In this document: one piece after another, positions 1-7,701 of the stretch | How the letters are laid out: every line of letters starts with the position of its first letter | Numbering within the stretch: position 1 is the stretch's first letter | Assembly (NCBI GenBank): GCA_030448125.1 | Contig: JAUJNO010000008.1 | Location: 168,993 to 211,420, forward strand | Direction: 5' to 3' | Length of the DNA stretch: 42,428 nucleotides | DNA from: Rubrobacteraceae bacterium | GTDB taxonomy: Bacteria > Actinomycetota > Rubrobacteria > Rubrobacterales > Rubrobacteraceae | Program-made: the position numbers and the translations under genes | The notes under the pieces: generated by a model | Databases searched by the model: none | Seen by the model: only the letters and a program-made list of their open reading frames with translations | Told to the model about the DNA's origin: nothing

Positions 1-2
1 CC

Positions 3-227
3 GCCCCTGCTCCCAAGTCCGAGGCGAAGGTGGAGACCCCACAGGCCAAGGTCCAGGCCGCTCCGCAGGTGAAGGCCGAGACCCCGCAGGCCAAGGCTCA
101 GGCCGCGCCCAAGCAGCAGAAGCAGCTGCCGAAGACCGGCGGTAACACCATCGCCTCGCTGTTCACGCTCGGCGTCGGCGTCGTTCTCATAGCCGGTGGG
201 CTGCTGGCCCGCAGGCTCGTTCGGTAG
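3..227 (+). CDS. LPXTG-anchored surface protein, C-terminal end (partial)
   Basis: The reading frame enters from the left edge and ends at TAG 225-227, so only about 74 residues are visible. They comprise a Pro/Ala/Lys/Gln-rich spacer with repeats of the type TPQAKAQAAP, then the sortase signal LPKTG, a hydrophobic helix of about 20 residues (ASLFTLGVGVVLIAGGLLA) and a short Arg-rich tail. This order is the standard cell-wall sorting signal: sortase cleaves between T and G and links the protein to peptidoglycan. The extracellular part lies outside the window, so its function cannot be stated. A strong hairpin terminator follows at 253. Confidence 0.85.
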   Translation, partial: APAPKSEAKVETPQAKVQAAPQVKAETPQAKAQAAPKQQKQLPKTGGNTIASLFTLGVGVVLIAGGLLARRLVR

Positions 228-252
228 CACAAACGAAAAGCCATAGTAGCTG

Positions 253-285
253 GAGGGGGCGGTCGGAGTTCGACCGCCCCCTCTT
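253..285 (+). terminator. Rho-independent terminator after the LPXTG gene
   Basis: There is a perfect 13-bp stem, GAGGGGGCGGTCG (253-265) and its complement (271-283), around a GAGTT loop. It starts 26 bases after the stop codon. The T tail is short, so termination may be partly stem-driven. Confidence 0.7.
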
Positions 286-335
286 CGCATCCGCTCGAAA
301 TCGTTCAGGACCGGTCTCGAATGGCATATCCAGGG

Positions 336-596
336 CTACTGCTCTCCTCCTACCTTCTCTTCTATCTGCTTCTGCACCTCCTGCGCTTCCTGTTCTACCC
401 CCTGCCTGGCGTCCTTCGCCTCCTGTTCTATCCGCTGCGTCGCCTCCTGTACCTGCTCTCCTACCTGCTGCTCTACCTGCTCTTGCCCCTCCTGCACCTG
501 CTGCTCTACCTGCTCCTGCACTCCCCCTCCGCACGCTGCTACGCCGAACATCGAGAGCAAAGCAGCCGCAAAGAGGATAGCGAGTCTTCTCCTCAC
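336..596 (-). CDS. Small Gln/Glu-rich lipoprotein
   Basis: 86 aa from GTG (594-596), with GGAAGGAG about 5 bases upstream. The N-terminus is a lipoprotein signal: MRRR, a hydrophobic stretch, and a lipobox ending GVAAC at residues 18-22, followed by GGG. The rest is a long predicted coiled coil of EQVEQQ-type repeats without aromatic residues. Prolipoprotein processing would anchor it on the outer face of the membrane; its role is unknown. A similar lipoprotein lies at 18929 and a decayed Gln-rich frame at 15513, so this style recurs in the genome. It is convergent with the LPXTG gene. Confidence 0.7.
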   Translation of the reverse strand: MRRRLAILFAAALLSMFGVAACGGGVQEQVEQQVQEGQEQVEQQVGEQVQEATQRIEQEAKDARQGVEQEAQEVQKQIEEKVGGEQ

Positions 597-1034
597 GCTT
601 CTCCTTCCCTTAGGGTGGACCTGCCCCCGGAGCCTCCCCGTGGAGCGCCCCCCCCAAACACCTCGGATCAGAGTACGGTGCGAGGTGTCGGATTGCCCGA
701 AATCCCCTCACGAGCCAGGCGAGCCTCCTCCTGACCCCGAGCCGGGGTCCCGATCGCGGAACTTCGCCCTTTCGGCCGGGTTTCTTCCGGCGGGCTATTT
801 TAGCGGACCGGTTCGCGGACTATCGTTACCGGGCAAGGGACGTGGCGGACGGCCGGGAGCGGCTCCGGCAACGGCCCGGGCAGCTTCGACGGAGCGGAGA
901 TCCCCCGGAACAGCCCCGGTAACCGGGGACGCCACCCTCGCCGAGCGCTTCACGAACCCTGCCGGGCGGAACTTTTCGCGTGGGGCTCCGTATGAGTGTG
1001 TGACAAGTGTCGTCGGGAAGAAAGCGGGGCGAAC
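597..1034. other. Intergenic stretch without a supported gene
   Basis: This 438-base stretch separates the leftward lipoprotein from the rightward His-rich gene and so should hold both promoters. The open frames across it have no family resemblance and very high Pro/Arg/Gly content, typical of GC-rich non-coding DNA. I see no clear -35/-10 pair. Confidence 0.4.
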
Positions 1035-1211
1035 ATGAACATCGGCAAGATCAGGCGACTCCTCCGTCGCGCGGAGCGGGTGCTAGGGTTCGTCGAGGGG
1101 ACGCGCCACGGCCGCCGTCATCACCACCACCACCGCCGCCATCACCACGGACACGCCAGGCGACGGGTCGGGGACGAGGTGTTGCGCCAGATCCTGCGCC
1201 GCATAAGGTAG
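1035..1211 (+). CDS. Small basic His-rich protein
   Basis: 58 aa from ATG 1035. The N-terminal half is an amphipathic basic helix (IRRLLRRAERVLGFVEG). It is followed by a His/Arg cluster with runs of five and three histidines (RRHHHHHRRHHHGHARRR) and a basic tail. Such His clusters often bind Ni, Zn or Co, but no known family is recognised and nucleic-acid binding is equally possible. A GTG 39 bases upstream (996) would add MCDKCRREESGAN, including a CxxC pair. The ribosome-binding site does not decide between the two starts. Confidence 0.45.
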   Translation: MNIGKIRRLLRRAERVLGFVEGTRHGRRHHHHHRRHHHGHARRRVGDEVLRQILRRIR

Positions 1212-1267
1212 CTGGTAGACGCGACGTCTGAAGGGGATTTACCGCGCCGCTTCGTCTCTGTTGCCGC

Positions 1268-1660
1268 CTATCCGGTCGCGTGAGAGGCTAGCAGCTCCAT
1301 GGCTCTCCTCGTGGTCAGCGTGACATCGTCTGGCAAGCTGTCCAGGCCGAACCAGCGCAGATCGCTGTGTTTGTCTCTCTCCACGTTCGTGGGGGCACCA
1401 GAGACGATCCTCGCCAGAAAAACGGGGGATACCCAGTGTATGCCCGCGTGGGGCAGGATGTGGTCGGTTACGCCGAGCAACGCGACGATCTCGACGCCGA
1501 CGGACAGCTCCTCCTTCAGCTCCCTCTTGACAGCATCCTCGATGGTCTCGCCGAACTCGACCGCCCCGCCCTGTATGCCCCAGCAGCCGGACTCCGGCTC
1601 CTTCCTCCTCTTCAAGAGCAACACGCGACCTCGATCGACGACGATCGCGCCTACCCCCAC
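1268..1660 (-). CDS. Nudix hydrolase
   Basis: About 130 aa. The Nudix box is present: GAVEFGETIEDAVKREL continuing to KEEL, fitting Gx5Ex7REUxEE with the late Gly replaced by Ser. It follows a typical first strand VGAIVVDRGRVLLLKRR. These enzymes hydrolyse nucleoside diphosphates linked to another moiety, with Mg bound by the box glutamates; the substrate cannot be read from the sequence. The start is uncertain. The frame is open upstream without ATG, and GTG at 1658-1660 gives a very short N-terminus, so initiation may lie slightly upstream at a non-ATG codon. The next leftward gene (1699-1881) ends just upstream, suggesting co-transcription. Confidence 0.8.
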   Translation of the reverse strand: MGVGAIVVDRGRVLLLKRRKEPESGCWGIQGGAVEFGETIEDAVKRELKEELSVGVEIVALLGVTDHILPHAGIHWVSPVFLARIVSGAPTNVERDKHSDLRWFGLDSLPDDVTLTTRRAMELLASHATG

Positions 1661-1698
1661 CCCGACGTAGTCTCTCCCCTTCTCCAGAGACGCGGCTC

Positions 1699-1881
1699 CT
1701 AGTCCTTGCGGGGCTCCTCCACGGGCCGCACGAGGTACTGCACGTACCCGCGCGGGTTCCTCTCCGCCCACTCGTTCATCTCCCTGGCCCGCCGCTCGGC
1801 CTGCTCCAGGGTTGGGAACCGTCCGACTTCCCGTTTCCCGAAGAACATTACCGCGACCACCTTGTAACCGGTCTCTTCCAA
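1699..1881 (-). CDS. Small hypothetical protein
   Basis: 60 aa from TTG 1881. The composition is that of a folded protein: two hydrophobic strands (YKVVAVMFFG), a charged helix (TLEQAERRAREMNEWAER) and a final strand (GYVQYLVRPV), giving a beta-beta-alpha-beta outline. No family is recognised. The ribosome site is weak. Its stop lies about 40 bases from the Nudix gene on the same strand, so the two may form one transcript. Confidence 0.45.
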   Translation of the reverse strand: MEETGYKVVAVMFFGKREVGRFPTLEQAERRAREMNEWAERNPRGYVQYLVRPVEEPRKD

Positions 1882-2021
1882 AGAAGCCCCTGTCTTGACC
1901 AGCGTTTATTCTGCCTGCTAACATCAGTGCTTACAATACCCTAGGGGAAGGGAATGGTCGTGCGCGGACAGGCGAAGACGCGGTTGCCTGGCGAAGCCGG
2001 TAGCGCGTCCGGGGCGGCGCG

Positions 2022-2924
2022 GTGACGGACGGCTTCGGTGATATGCGGCCGGCGTCGCTGGAAGGGGTCCGGCTCGTCACGCTGGCCCAGAACGTGCCGG
2101 GACCCACGGCGGCGGCCCGCCTGCGGGGCTTCGGCACCTCGGTGGTCAAGGTCGAGCCGCCGGGCGGGGACCCTTTGGCCTCCTCGAACCCCGCCTGGTA
2201 CGAGGCGCTCGCCTCGGGGCAGGAGGTCATCCGGCTGGACCTCAAGAGCGACGCGGGCCGCGCCCGGCTCGACGAGCGTCTCGCGGAGGCCGACGTGCTG
2301 CTCACCTCCAGCCGCCCCGGCTCTCTAACGCGCCTCGGGCTCGGTCCGGAGGCGCTGCGCACCCGGTATCCGCGCCTCTGCTGTGTCGCCATAACGGGCT
2401 ATCCCGCGCCGCGCGAAGACGCGCCCGGCCACGACCTCACGTACCTCGCGGAGTTCGGTCTGCTCTCCCCGCCCGAGATGCCGCGCACCCTGCTCGCCGA
2501 CCTGGCCGGCGCCGAGCGGGCCGTCTCGGCGACGCTCGCGCTGCTCCTGGACCGCGAGAGAGGGATGAGTGCGGGTTACGCCGAGGTCGCCCTTTCCGAG
2601 GCGGCGGCGTTCTTCGCCGAACCTTTGCTCTACGGTATCACCGAGCCGGGGGCGCACCTGGGGGGCGGGTTCCCCGGGTACGGGCTGTACGAGGCAAGAG
2701 AGGGCTGGGTCGCCGTCGCCGCCCTGGAGGCGCACTTTTGGGAACGCCTCCTCTTGGAGCTTGATCTGGAGGAGGCGACCCGGGAGGACCTCGAAGGGGT
2801 GTTCCCGCGAAAGACGGCCGAAGAGTGGGAAGTATGGGCCGAAGAGCGCGACCTGCCGCTGGCGGCGCTGCGCGAAGCGCCCCCGGCGCGCTCGGTGACG
2901 CAAACGATGAACAAGGAGGCGTGA
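2022..2924 (+). CDS. CaiB/BaiF (family III) CoA-transferase
   Basis: 300 aa from GTG 2022. The N-terminus LEGVRLVTLAQNVPGPTAA, the segment GTSVVKVEPPGGDPL and the ADVLLTSSRPGSLTRLGL stretch are hallmarks of the formyl-CoA transferase/alpha-methylacyl-CoA racemase family. The Asp in TLLADLAGAERAVSATLALL corresponds to the catalytic aspartate region. It is shorter than typical CaiB members (about 380-400 aa), closer to racemase-like forms. The stop overlaps the start of the acyl-CoA synthetase (TGATG), so the pair is translationally coupled. It probably moves CoA between acids or epimerises a branched acyl-CoA made by its neighbour; the substrate is unknown. Confidence 0.85.
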   Translation: MTDGFGDMRPASLEGVRLVTLAQNVPGPTAAARLRGFGTSVVKVEPPGGDPLASSNPAWYEALASGQEVIRLDLKSDAGRARLDERLAEADVLLTSSRPGSLTRLGLGPEALRTRYPRLCCVAITGYPAPREDAPGHDLTYLAEFGLLSPPEMPRTLLADLAGAERAVSATLALLLDRERGMSAGYAEVALSEAAAFFAEPLLYGITEPGAHLGGGFPGYGLYEAREGWVAVAALEAHFWERLLLELDLEEATREDLEGVFPRKTAEEWEVWAEERDLPLAALREAPPARSVTQTMNKEA

Positions 2925-4558
2925 TGCTGCAAGGACTAACCTCGGACGACTACCAGCTCGTCCTGCCCACCATACTCCGGCGGGCCGAGACGCTGTACCA
3001 GAACCAGGAGATAGTTACCCGAAGGCCCGACAAGAGCTTCCACCGCTACACCTACGTGGACTTCATCGCCCGCGCCAAAAAATTCGCCCTCGCCCTCAAG
3101 GACCTGGGGGTAGAGCCGGGGGATCGGGTCGGGACCCTCTGCTCGAACCACTACCAGCACCTCGAAACCTACTTCGGGGTCCCCTCCGGTGGCGCGGTGG
3201 TACACACCATAAACCCGCGGCTGCACGAGGATGACCTGGCCTACATCGTAAATCACGCCGAGGACAAGGTCCTGCTCGTCGACGAGGCCCTCCTCTCCGT
3301 CTACGAGAGCTTTCGGGAGGAAGTAAACGTCGAGCATGTGATCGTCGTCTCGGAGAGCGGTGAGGACATACCCGACGGGATGCTCTCCTACGAGGACGTC
3401 CTCTCGGGGGCGGACGAGGGTGACTTCTCTTACCCCGAGATCGACGAGAAGCAAGCGGCGGCGATGTGCTACACCTCCGGGACCACGGGCCGGCCGAAGG
3501 GGGCGTTGTACTCGCACCGGGCCCTCGTGCTGCACGCGATGATGGCGAATATGTCGAACGTCTTCGGCTTCAACGATTCGGACTGCATCCTGCCGATCGT
3601 GCCGATGTTCCACGTCAACGCCTGGGGGCTGCCGTTCAGCGCGACGCTCGCGGGGGCCAAGCAGATGATGCCGGGTGCGCACCTCGATCCGGCGAGCATA
3701 CTCGAGGACTTCGAACAGGAGAAGGTCACGTTCACGGCCGGGGTGCCGACCGTCTTTATGGGGGTATTGCAGACCCTGGATGAGGAGCCCGAAAAGCACG
3801 ACCTATCGGCCATGCGGGCCATAGTCATCGGGGGTTCAGCGGCCCCGAAGAGCCTGATCGAGGCCTACAAAGAGCGTCACGGCGTAACCGTGATCCACGC
3901 CTGGGGCATGACGGAGATGAGCCCGATAGGCACCGTCGCCAACCTGAAGGGCGAGCTCGAGCAACTCCCCGAGGAGGAGCAGCTCGAGTACCGGTCCAAG
4001 CAGGGCTACCCGGTCCCGTTCATCGAGATAAGGGCCCGCGAGGACGAGGGCAGCCTCGTGCCGTGGAACGACGAGGCCATGGGTGAGCTGGAGGTCTCCG
4101 GCCCGTGGGTCTCGAAGGCCTACTACAACGCCCCCGAAGAGGACGAGGAGTTCACCGAGGACGGCTGGTTCAAGACCGGCGACATCGTGAGCATCGACGA
4201 GCAGGGCTACATCAACATCCAGGACCGCGACAAGGACCTCGTCAAGTCGGGTGGGGAGTGGATCTCCTCGGTCCAGTTGGAGAACGCCCTCATGGCCCAT
4301 GCAGCTGTCGCCGAAGCGGCCGTAATCGCCATACCGCACGAGAAGTGGGACGAACGTCCCCTTGCGGTCGTGGTCCTGAAAGAAGGCGAGAGCGCGACGG
4401 AGGACGACCTGAAAAGCCACCTCGCGGGCGACTTCGCCAAGTTCTGGCTCCCGGACGCCGTCGAGTTCATCGAGGAGATCCCCAAAACCGCGACCGGTAA
4501 GTTCCTCAAGAAGGAGCTGCGCGAGCAGTTCGAGGACTACCAGTTCGCACAGAGCTGA
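2924..4558 (+). CDS. Acyl-CoA synthetase (AMP-forming, FadD-like)
   Basis: 544 aa from ATG 2924, with AAGGAGG 5 bases upstream and a one-base overlap with the CoA-transferase stop. The adenylate-forming motifs are intact: A3 YTSGTTGRPKG at 183-193, GWFKTGDIVSIDEQGYI with the hinge DRDKDLVKSGGEWIS, and the catalytic Lys in PKTATGKFLKK near the C-terminus. The enzyme activates a carboxylic acid with ATP to acyl-AMP and then acyl-CoA in the cytoplasm. Chain length cannot be fixed from sequence; the medium/long-chain FadD class fits best. The coupled CoA-transferase suggests a dedicated acid-activation module. Confidence 0.9.
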   Translation: MLQGLTSDDYQLVLPTILRRAETLYQNQEIVTRRPDKSFHRYTYVDFIARAKKFALALKDLGVEPGDRVGTLCSNHYQHLETYFGVPSGGAVVHTINPRLHEDDLAYIVNHAEDKVLLVDEALLSVYESFREEVNVEHVIVVSESGEDIPDGMLSYEDVLSGADEGDFSYPEIDEKQAAAMCYTSGTTGRPKGALYSHRALVLHAMMANMSNVFGFNDSDCILPIVPMFHVNAWGLPFSATLAGAKQMMPGAHLDPASILEDFEQEKVTFTAGVPTVFMGVLQTLDEEPEKHDLSAMRAIVIGGSAAPKSLIEAYKERHGVTVIHAWGMTEMSPIGTVANLKGELEQLPEEEQLEYRSKQGYPVPFIEIRAREDEGSLVPWNDEAMGELEVSGPWVSKAYYNAPEEDEEFTEDGWFKTGDIVSIDEQGYINIQDRDKDLVKSGGEWISSVQLENALMAHAAVAEAAVIAIPHEKWDERPLAVVVLKEGESATEDDLKSHLAGDFAKFWLPDAVEFIEEIPKTATGKFLKKELREQFEDYQFAQS

Positions 4559-4647
4559 AGAAAGAAGGTACCCACTCGAGCATTCCAAGGGCCAAACCTA
4601 TCCGAATTGAAGAATTCGCCAGCCCGGGGGAAAAGCGACGACGGAGC

Positions 4648-5559
4648 TTAGTTTTCGGCCAAAACCTCCATTTCTAGCGGTAAAGCGGCATTTTCGCTGC
4701 CCGGGGGAATCCTCAGTAGCCTGGTTGCAGGCGGCGCTGACGTAGGCGCATTCGGTGGGGGTAGGTGCATGGTGAACAGGACCGGTTCACGGCCGTATAG
4801 TTCAGCCATTCTCGTTTTCAGTTCGGACATTGATTCGCAAGCCTTCGCCAGCCCAATTACCATCCATATGTGCTCTACCAGCCGCCGTAAGCCATACTGA
4901 CTACTCAACCACTGGTGATGATTCTGGCCCTTTCGCGGTTTTAGATTGTTCTCCTTGAGCCATACAGCCACGTCTGGGTCTAGGTACTCGTAAACCAACT
5001 CCATAACGAGCTTGCCCCAATACTTTGGTCGCTGGTTGATTCCACCGCTCCAATTGGTCAGTCGCCCGAATTCGCGCCACAACTCATCGGGAAAAGTGGC
5101 TTCCCACTTTCTCATCTCTTCTTCGAGGAAGAGCCGTAGCTTGAACTGCAAGGCGTCTTCGGCTCGCTCGTACTGGTAGCCAGTAGCTTCGTCGATCAAG
5201 GCGGTTAGTCCCACCTTGGCGCAAGCGGCGAGGAACATGCTAGCCTTGGCGGCGATGTCCTTCTGGCGATCCGTTGTCAAAGCGCCATCGTCGAGTGCCC
5301 GGACATACGCCCGGCAGATGTCCAGAAAAGTGTCAGCCGTAATGCCGCGCACGGTCTTGTTTTGCACCCCGGGGATCACGAACTCGATCATGTTGTCGTG
5401 CCAGTCTTCAGGGATGTAACCCTTTAATGCCCCGATACCAAGATAGCTTTCGAGGTTCCCGCCGCCCCGATGCCCTCTCCATCCGCCGTACCTCCTTCTA
5501 CACAAGTACCGCTGTCGAGGTCCGATGCCGCACCCGACGCACCAGGGAAGCATCCCCAC
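4648..5559 (-). CDS. P63C-domain (phage-type) protein, N-terminus doubtful
   Basis: Up to 303 aa. The body matches the P63C domain of phage-associated proteins: ADTFLDICRAYVRALDDGAL, KVGLTALIDEATGYQYER, FPDELWREFGRLTNW and KHHQW-like NHHQWLSSQYGL, ending VIGLAKACESM. The function of the family is not established. Residues before about 35 do not resemble the family and look out of frame, so the 5' end may be truncated or frameshifted; GTG 5559 and ATG 5553 are the available starts. The gene is less GC-rich than its neighbours and stands alone between chromosomal genes, which suggests lateral acquisition. Confidence 0.75.
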   Translation of the reverse strand: MGMLPWCVGCGIGPRQRYLCRRRYGGWRGHRGGGNLESYLGIGALKGYIPEDWHDNMIEFVIPGVQNKTVRGITADTFLDICRAYVRALDDGALTTDRQKDIAAKASMFLAACAKVGLTALIDEATGYQYERAEDALQFKLRLFLEEEMRKWEATFPDELWREFGRLTNWSGGINQRPKYWGKLVMELVYEYLDPDVAVWLKENNLKPRKGQNHHQWLSSQYGLRRLVEHIWMVIGLAKACESMSELKTRMAELYGREPVLFTMHLPPPNAPTSAPPATRLLRIPPGSENAALPLEMEVLAEN

Positions 5560-5587
5560 AGCCTCAATCCAAAACTTTACCGTTGCA

Positions 5588-5599
5588 GTAATATATTAC
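5588..5599. promoter_or_regulatory. AT-rich perfect palindrome upstream of the P63C gene
   Basis: GTAATATATTAC is a perfect 12-bp palindrome 29 bases upstream of the first possible P63C start. It sits in an unusually AT-rich patch (5580-5620) inside GC-rich DNA. It could be an operator or part of a promoter for the leftward gene. No binding protein can be assigned. Confidence 0.35.
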
Positions 5600-5692
5600 C
5601 AGATTAGTAATTTAATCGAAACAACTACCGGGGAGGATTTCGGGAGCTTCTTTGGCTCTTCGAGGTTGAGCGGGCTTCTGGCGGGTTCCGGT

Positions 5693-6145
5693 TTAGCCTA
5701 TCGGGGGTAGTCTCTTCGATGCGGTTCGGGAGACGAACTCCGCGAGTGTTTGGGTTCCCAGGTACTCCAGGATGGCTCGTTGCCCTTGCAGCCAGGCTTC
5801 GTGCATGGCGCAGGGGGTATCTTCTCCGCAGGTCCTATCTTGCATGATGCATTGGGTGACGCCGAAGGGTCCTTCGGCCGCCTCCACCGCGTCTCGCAGC
5901 GAGATCTCTTCCGCCGGCCGTGCCAGACGCGAGCCTCCCCCACGCCCCTGCTCGCTCTCGACCAGACCGGCGCGGGAGAGGTTCGCCAGGATGCGGGCCA
6001 GCAAGCGGCGCGGGACCCCGGCCTCGGCGGAGATCCTGTCCGCCGTCACCCGCTCTCCAACCCGCGCAAGGTAGAGCAAAGCCCTCAAGGCATACCGCCC
6101 CTCGCTGCTCAACTCTAGCCGCAAATCTGGACCTCCCACGAACAT
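5693..6145 (-). CDS. Rrf2-family Fe-S transcriptional regulator
   Basis: 150 aa from ATG 6145. It begins LRLELSSEGRYALRALLYLAR, the classic Rrf2 N-terminus. A winged helix-turn-helix follows (TADRISAEAGVPRRLLARIL), with the wing GGGSRLARPAEEISLRDAVEA. Three cysteines spaced Cx6Cx5C (CIMQDRTCGEDTPC) fit an iron-sulfur cluster as in IscR, NsrR or RirA. Such proteins sense NO, iron or cluster status. It is divergent from a cupin operon that once ended in a hemerythrin gene, so NO or oxygen sensing is a reasonable inference. An in-frame start at 6217 is possible but would add an atypical extension. Confidence 0.88.
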   Translation of the reverse strand: MFVGGPDLRLELSSEGRYALRALLYLARVGERVTADRISAEAGVPRRLLARILANLSRAGLVESEQGRGGGSRLARPAEEISLRDAVEAAEGPFGVTQCIMQDRTCGEDTPCAMHEAWLQGQRAILEYLGTQTLAEFVSRTASKRLPPIG

Positions 6146-6219
6146 TTCATCCCGTACGTTTCTTGTCAAGTTTACTTTGCTCCCGTCCCGATGCACGCGC
6201 CACGCAAAGGTAGTCAAAC

Positions 6220-6236
6220 ATTACTTCTTTTGTAAT
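6220..6236. promoter_or_regulatory. Inverted repeat between the Rrf2 gene and the cupin operon
   Basis: ATTAC at 6220-6224 and GTAAT at 6232-6236 form an inverted repeat with a 7-base T-rich spacer. It lies in an AT-rich patch in the divergent intergenic region, 37 bases before the cupin ATG. The position suits an operator for the adjacent Rrf2 regulator, but this is inference only. Confidence 0.4.
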
Positions 6237-6272
6237 AATAAACATCGGTGTTCGGCGGCGAAGGAGGTCGGC

Positions 6273-6650
6273 ATGGCTTTTCGGTCGCGTCCCGGGTCCG
6301 AGCGCTCTCTGAGCGGGCCGGTTAGGGGCTTTGATCTGGACGAGGAGCTCGCGCGTCTGCGTGAGGAGAAGGAGTGGCGGGAGGGCCGGCGCAACGCGAT
6401 CACGCTGCGCAAGGGCGGCGGTTTGAGCGTGGTGTTGCTGGCGATGAAGGCTGGAGACAGGCTCGAGGAGCACTCGGCGCCCGGCCCAATCTCGTTGGTA
6501 ATACGCGAGGGCCGCATCCGCTTCACGGCGGAGGGCGAGGCTGTCGAGGCCGGACCGGAGACCGTGCTTACGTGCGACGCAAAGGTACGCCATAGCGTAG
6601 AGGCCCTGAGCGACGCCGTCTGTCTCCTCATCGTGGCGACCGGCGGGTAG
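6273..6650 (+). CDS. Cupin-domain protein
   Basis: 125 aa from ATG 6273, with GAAGGAGG 5 bases upstream. The core strands fit a single cupin barrel: NAITLRKGGGLSVVLLAMKAGDRLEEH, then SAPGPISLVIREGRIRF, then VLTCDAKVRHSVEA. Potential metal ligands are His near residue 70 (EEHSAPG) and the later His in VRHSVEAL. It has no obvious enzymatic neighbour; small cupins of this type act as sensors, dioxygenases or metal-binding proteins. It is the first gene of an operon divergent from an Rrf2 regulator. Confidence 0.8.
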   Translation: MAFRSRPGSERSLSGPVRGFDLDEELARLREEKEWREGRRNAITLRKGGGLSVVLLAMKAGDRLEEHSAPGPISLVIREGRIRFTAEGEAVEAGPETVLTCDAKVRHSVEALSDAVCLLIVATGG

Positions 6651-6670
6651 TCTTGGAGGAGCGCAACCCC

Positions 6671-7033
6671 GTGCAGACCGCGCTCCGGGTGGATCTCGAA
6701 GCGGTGGACGCCTCCGCCGCGGGGCGGGAGGGGGTCGTCTGGAGCCTCGAGGCGGGCTCCGATCTGAACTCCAACCTCGTGCGCTTCGGCACCGGGCGGG
6801 GCGTTGGGGAGCACGTCAACGACGAGGTAGACGTTATCTTCGTGGGCGTATCGGGCTCGGGGTTCGTCGAGGCCGACGGTCGAGAGCACGTCCTGGAAGC
6901 CGGGAGGTTGGTCTTCGTCTCCAAGGGCGCTATACGCTCGACCCGGGGCGCGACCGAGGGCTTCGCCTACCTGACCGTCCATGTGCGGCGCGGGCCGCTC
7001 CGGATCGGGGAAAGTCGGAGCCAAAGTAAGTAG
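6671..7033 (+). CDS. Second cupin-domain protein
   Basis: About 120 aa. The sequence WSLEAGSDLNSNLVRF, GRGVGEHVNDEVDVIFVGV, GSGFVEADGREHVLEAG and FVSKGAIRSTRG is a typical single-domain cupin, with His/Asp/Glu in GEHVNDEVD as the likely metal site. The start is ambiguous: GTG 6671 has GGAGG 11 bases upstream, while TTG 6653 would include that GGAGG inside the gene. It follows the first cupin by only 20 bases, so the two cupins are likely co-transcribed and may work together. Confidence 0.78.
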   Translation: MQTALRVDLEAVDASAAGREGVVWSLEAGSDLNSNLVRFGTGRGVGEHVNDEVDVIFVGVSGSGFVEADGREHVLEAGRLVFVSKGAIRSTRGATEGFAYLTVHVRRGPLRIGESRSQSK

Positions 7034-7048
7034 ACAAGGAGGTAAAGG

Positions 7049-7459
7049 ATGGGCGAGAGGCGCATACCCATGATCGAGAGGGTCCTGCACAGGATCGAGG
7101 AACACGTGGAGGATTGGCGCAGGCGAGATGCCGCCCGCAAGACCGAGGCGGCGTCCCACAGGGAAGAGCTCTGGGCCGAGGCGGCCGAGCGACAGAAGCT
7201 CCTGGCCGAGGCGGTAGCCGACGAGGAGATCCCGCCGGCCTCCCTGGAGGAGATGGCCAGGCAGCACCGCGTCGTCTTCGTCCTGCACCGTGAGGACTTG
7301 ACCGGGACGTTGGAGGCTTTCGCCGGCGAGAAGGATCGCCTGGTGAACTTCGTGCCCGGCAAGGGGGACTACGGAAGCGGCAAGGGCATCGAGGGCATCA
7401 GAGGCTCGTGGCTGGTGTTCGAGACGCCGGAACAGGAAGAGCATCCTCACCAGAGATAG
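7049..7459 (+). CDS. Conserved-looking hypothetical protein
   Basis: 136 aa from ATG 7049, with AAGGAGG 6 bases upstream and 15 bases after the second cupin. The first 65 residues are a highly charged helix (HRIEEHVEDWRRRDAARKTEA and following). The second half looks like a compact fold (RVVFVLHREDLTGTLEAF, FVPGKGDYGSGKGIEG, SWLVFETPEQE). No family is recognised. Operon position between cupins and hemerythrin suggests a role in the same stress or redox response. A weak hairpin (GGGGG/CCCCC, 7471-7489) follows the stop. Confidence 0.65.
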   Translation: MGERRIPMIERVLHRIEEHVEDWRRRDAARKTEAASHREELWAEAAERQKLLAEAVADEEIPPASLEEMARQHRVVFVLHREDLTGTLEAFAGEKDRLVNFVPGKGDYGSGKGIEGIRGSWLVFETPEQEEHPHQR

Positions 7460-7544
7460 GACCGTTGGGGGCCGGAGTCTCCCCCGCACTCCTGTCCTGC
7501 GACGATACGGCCGTCAAAGAATCGACGAACGGAGGTGCGGGCGC

Positions 7545-7701
7545 ATGAAGCGTGCCGCGGAGCTCAGGGAACTGTCGGACGACCACCACCAGGGGTTGGT
7601 GCAGGCGCGGCGGCTCAGGAAGGTGGCCGCGGGCGAGGGGGTGGGACCGCTCGAGGAGGCCGCCAGGGTCTTTCTGGAGTTTTGGCAGAGAGAGACCAGC
7701 A
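7545..7701 (+). pseudogene. Hemerythrin-domain protein, 5' half, interrupted by the integrated element
   Basis: From ATG 7545 (GGAGG 10 bases upstream) the frame reads LRELSDDHHQGLVQARRLRKV and then FLEFWQRETS, the start of a hemerythrin HHE domain with its first iron-ligand His residues. At the repeat GACCAGCA (7694-7701) the similarity stops, and the frame runs into element DNA to a stop at 7832. The 3' half starts after the same repeat at 25425. Joining them gives 157 + 383 = 540 bases, exactly 180 codons, with the expected helix ETSTHFRREEEVLLPVL. The intact protein would bind O2 or NO-related ligands at a di-iron site. Confidence 0.88.

Noticed and set aside
640..1038. Rightward reading frame of about 130 codons
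   Set aside because: It is Pro/Arg/Gly-rich without family resemblance, and no good ribosome site is present; typical of chance frames in GC-rich DNA.
1127..1160. Engineered His-tag or vector contamination
   Set aside because: The histidines are interspersed with arginines and embedded in a natural-looking GC-rich reading frame; no vector sequence surrounds them.
7694..7701. Target-site duplication of a transposon
   Set aside because: The 8-bp repeat could suggest a DDE transposon, but there is no transposase or terminal inverted repeat at the ends. The integrase at the boundary and the palindromic attP fit site-specific serine recombination.
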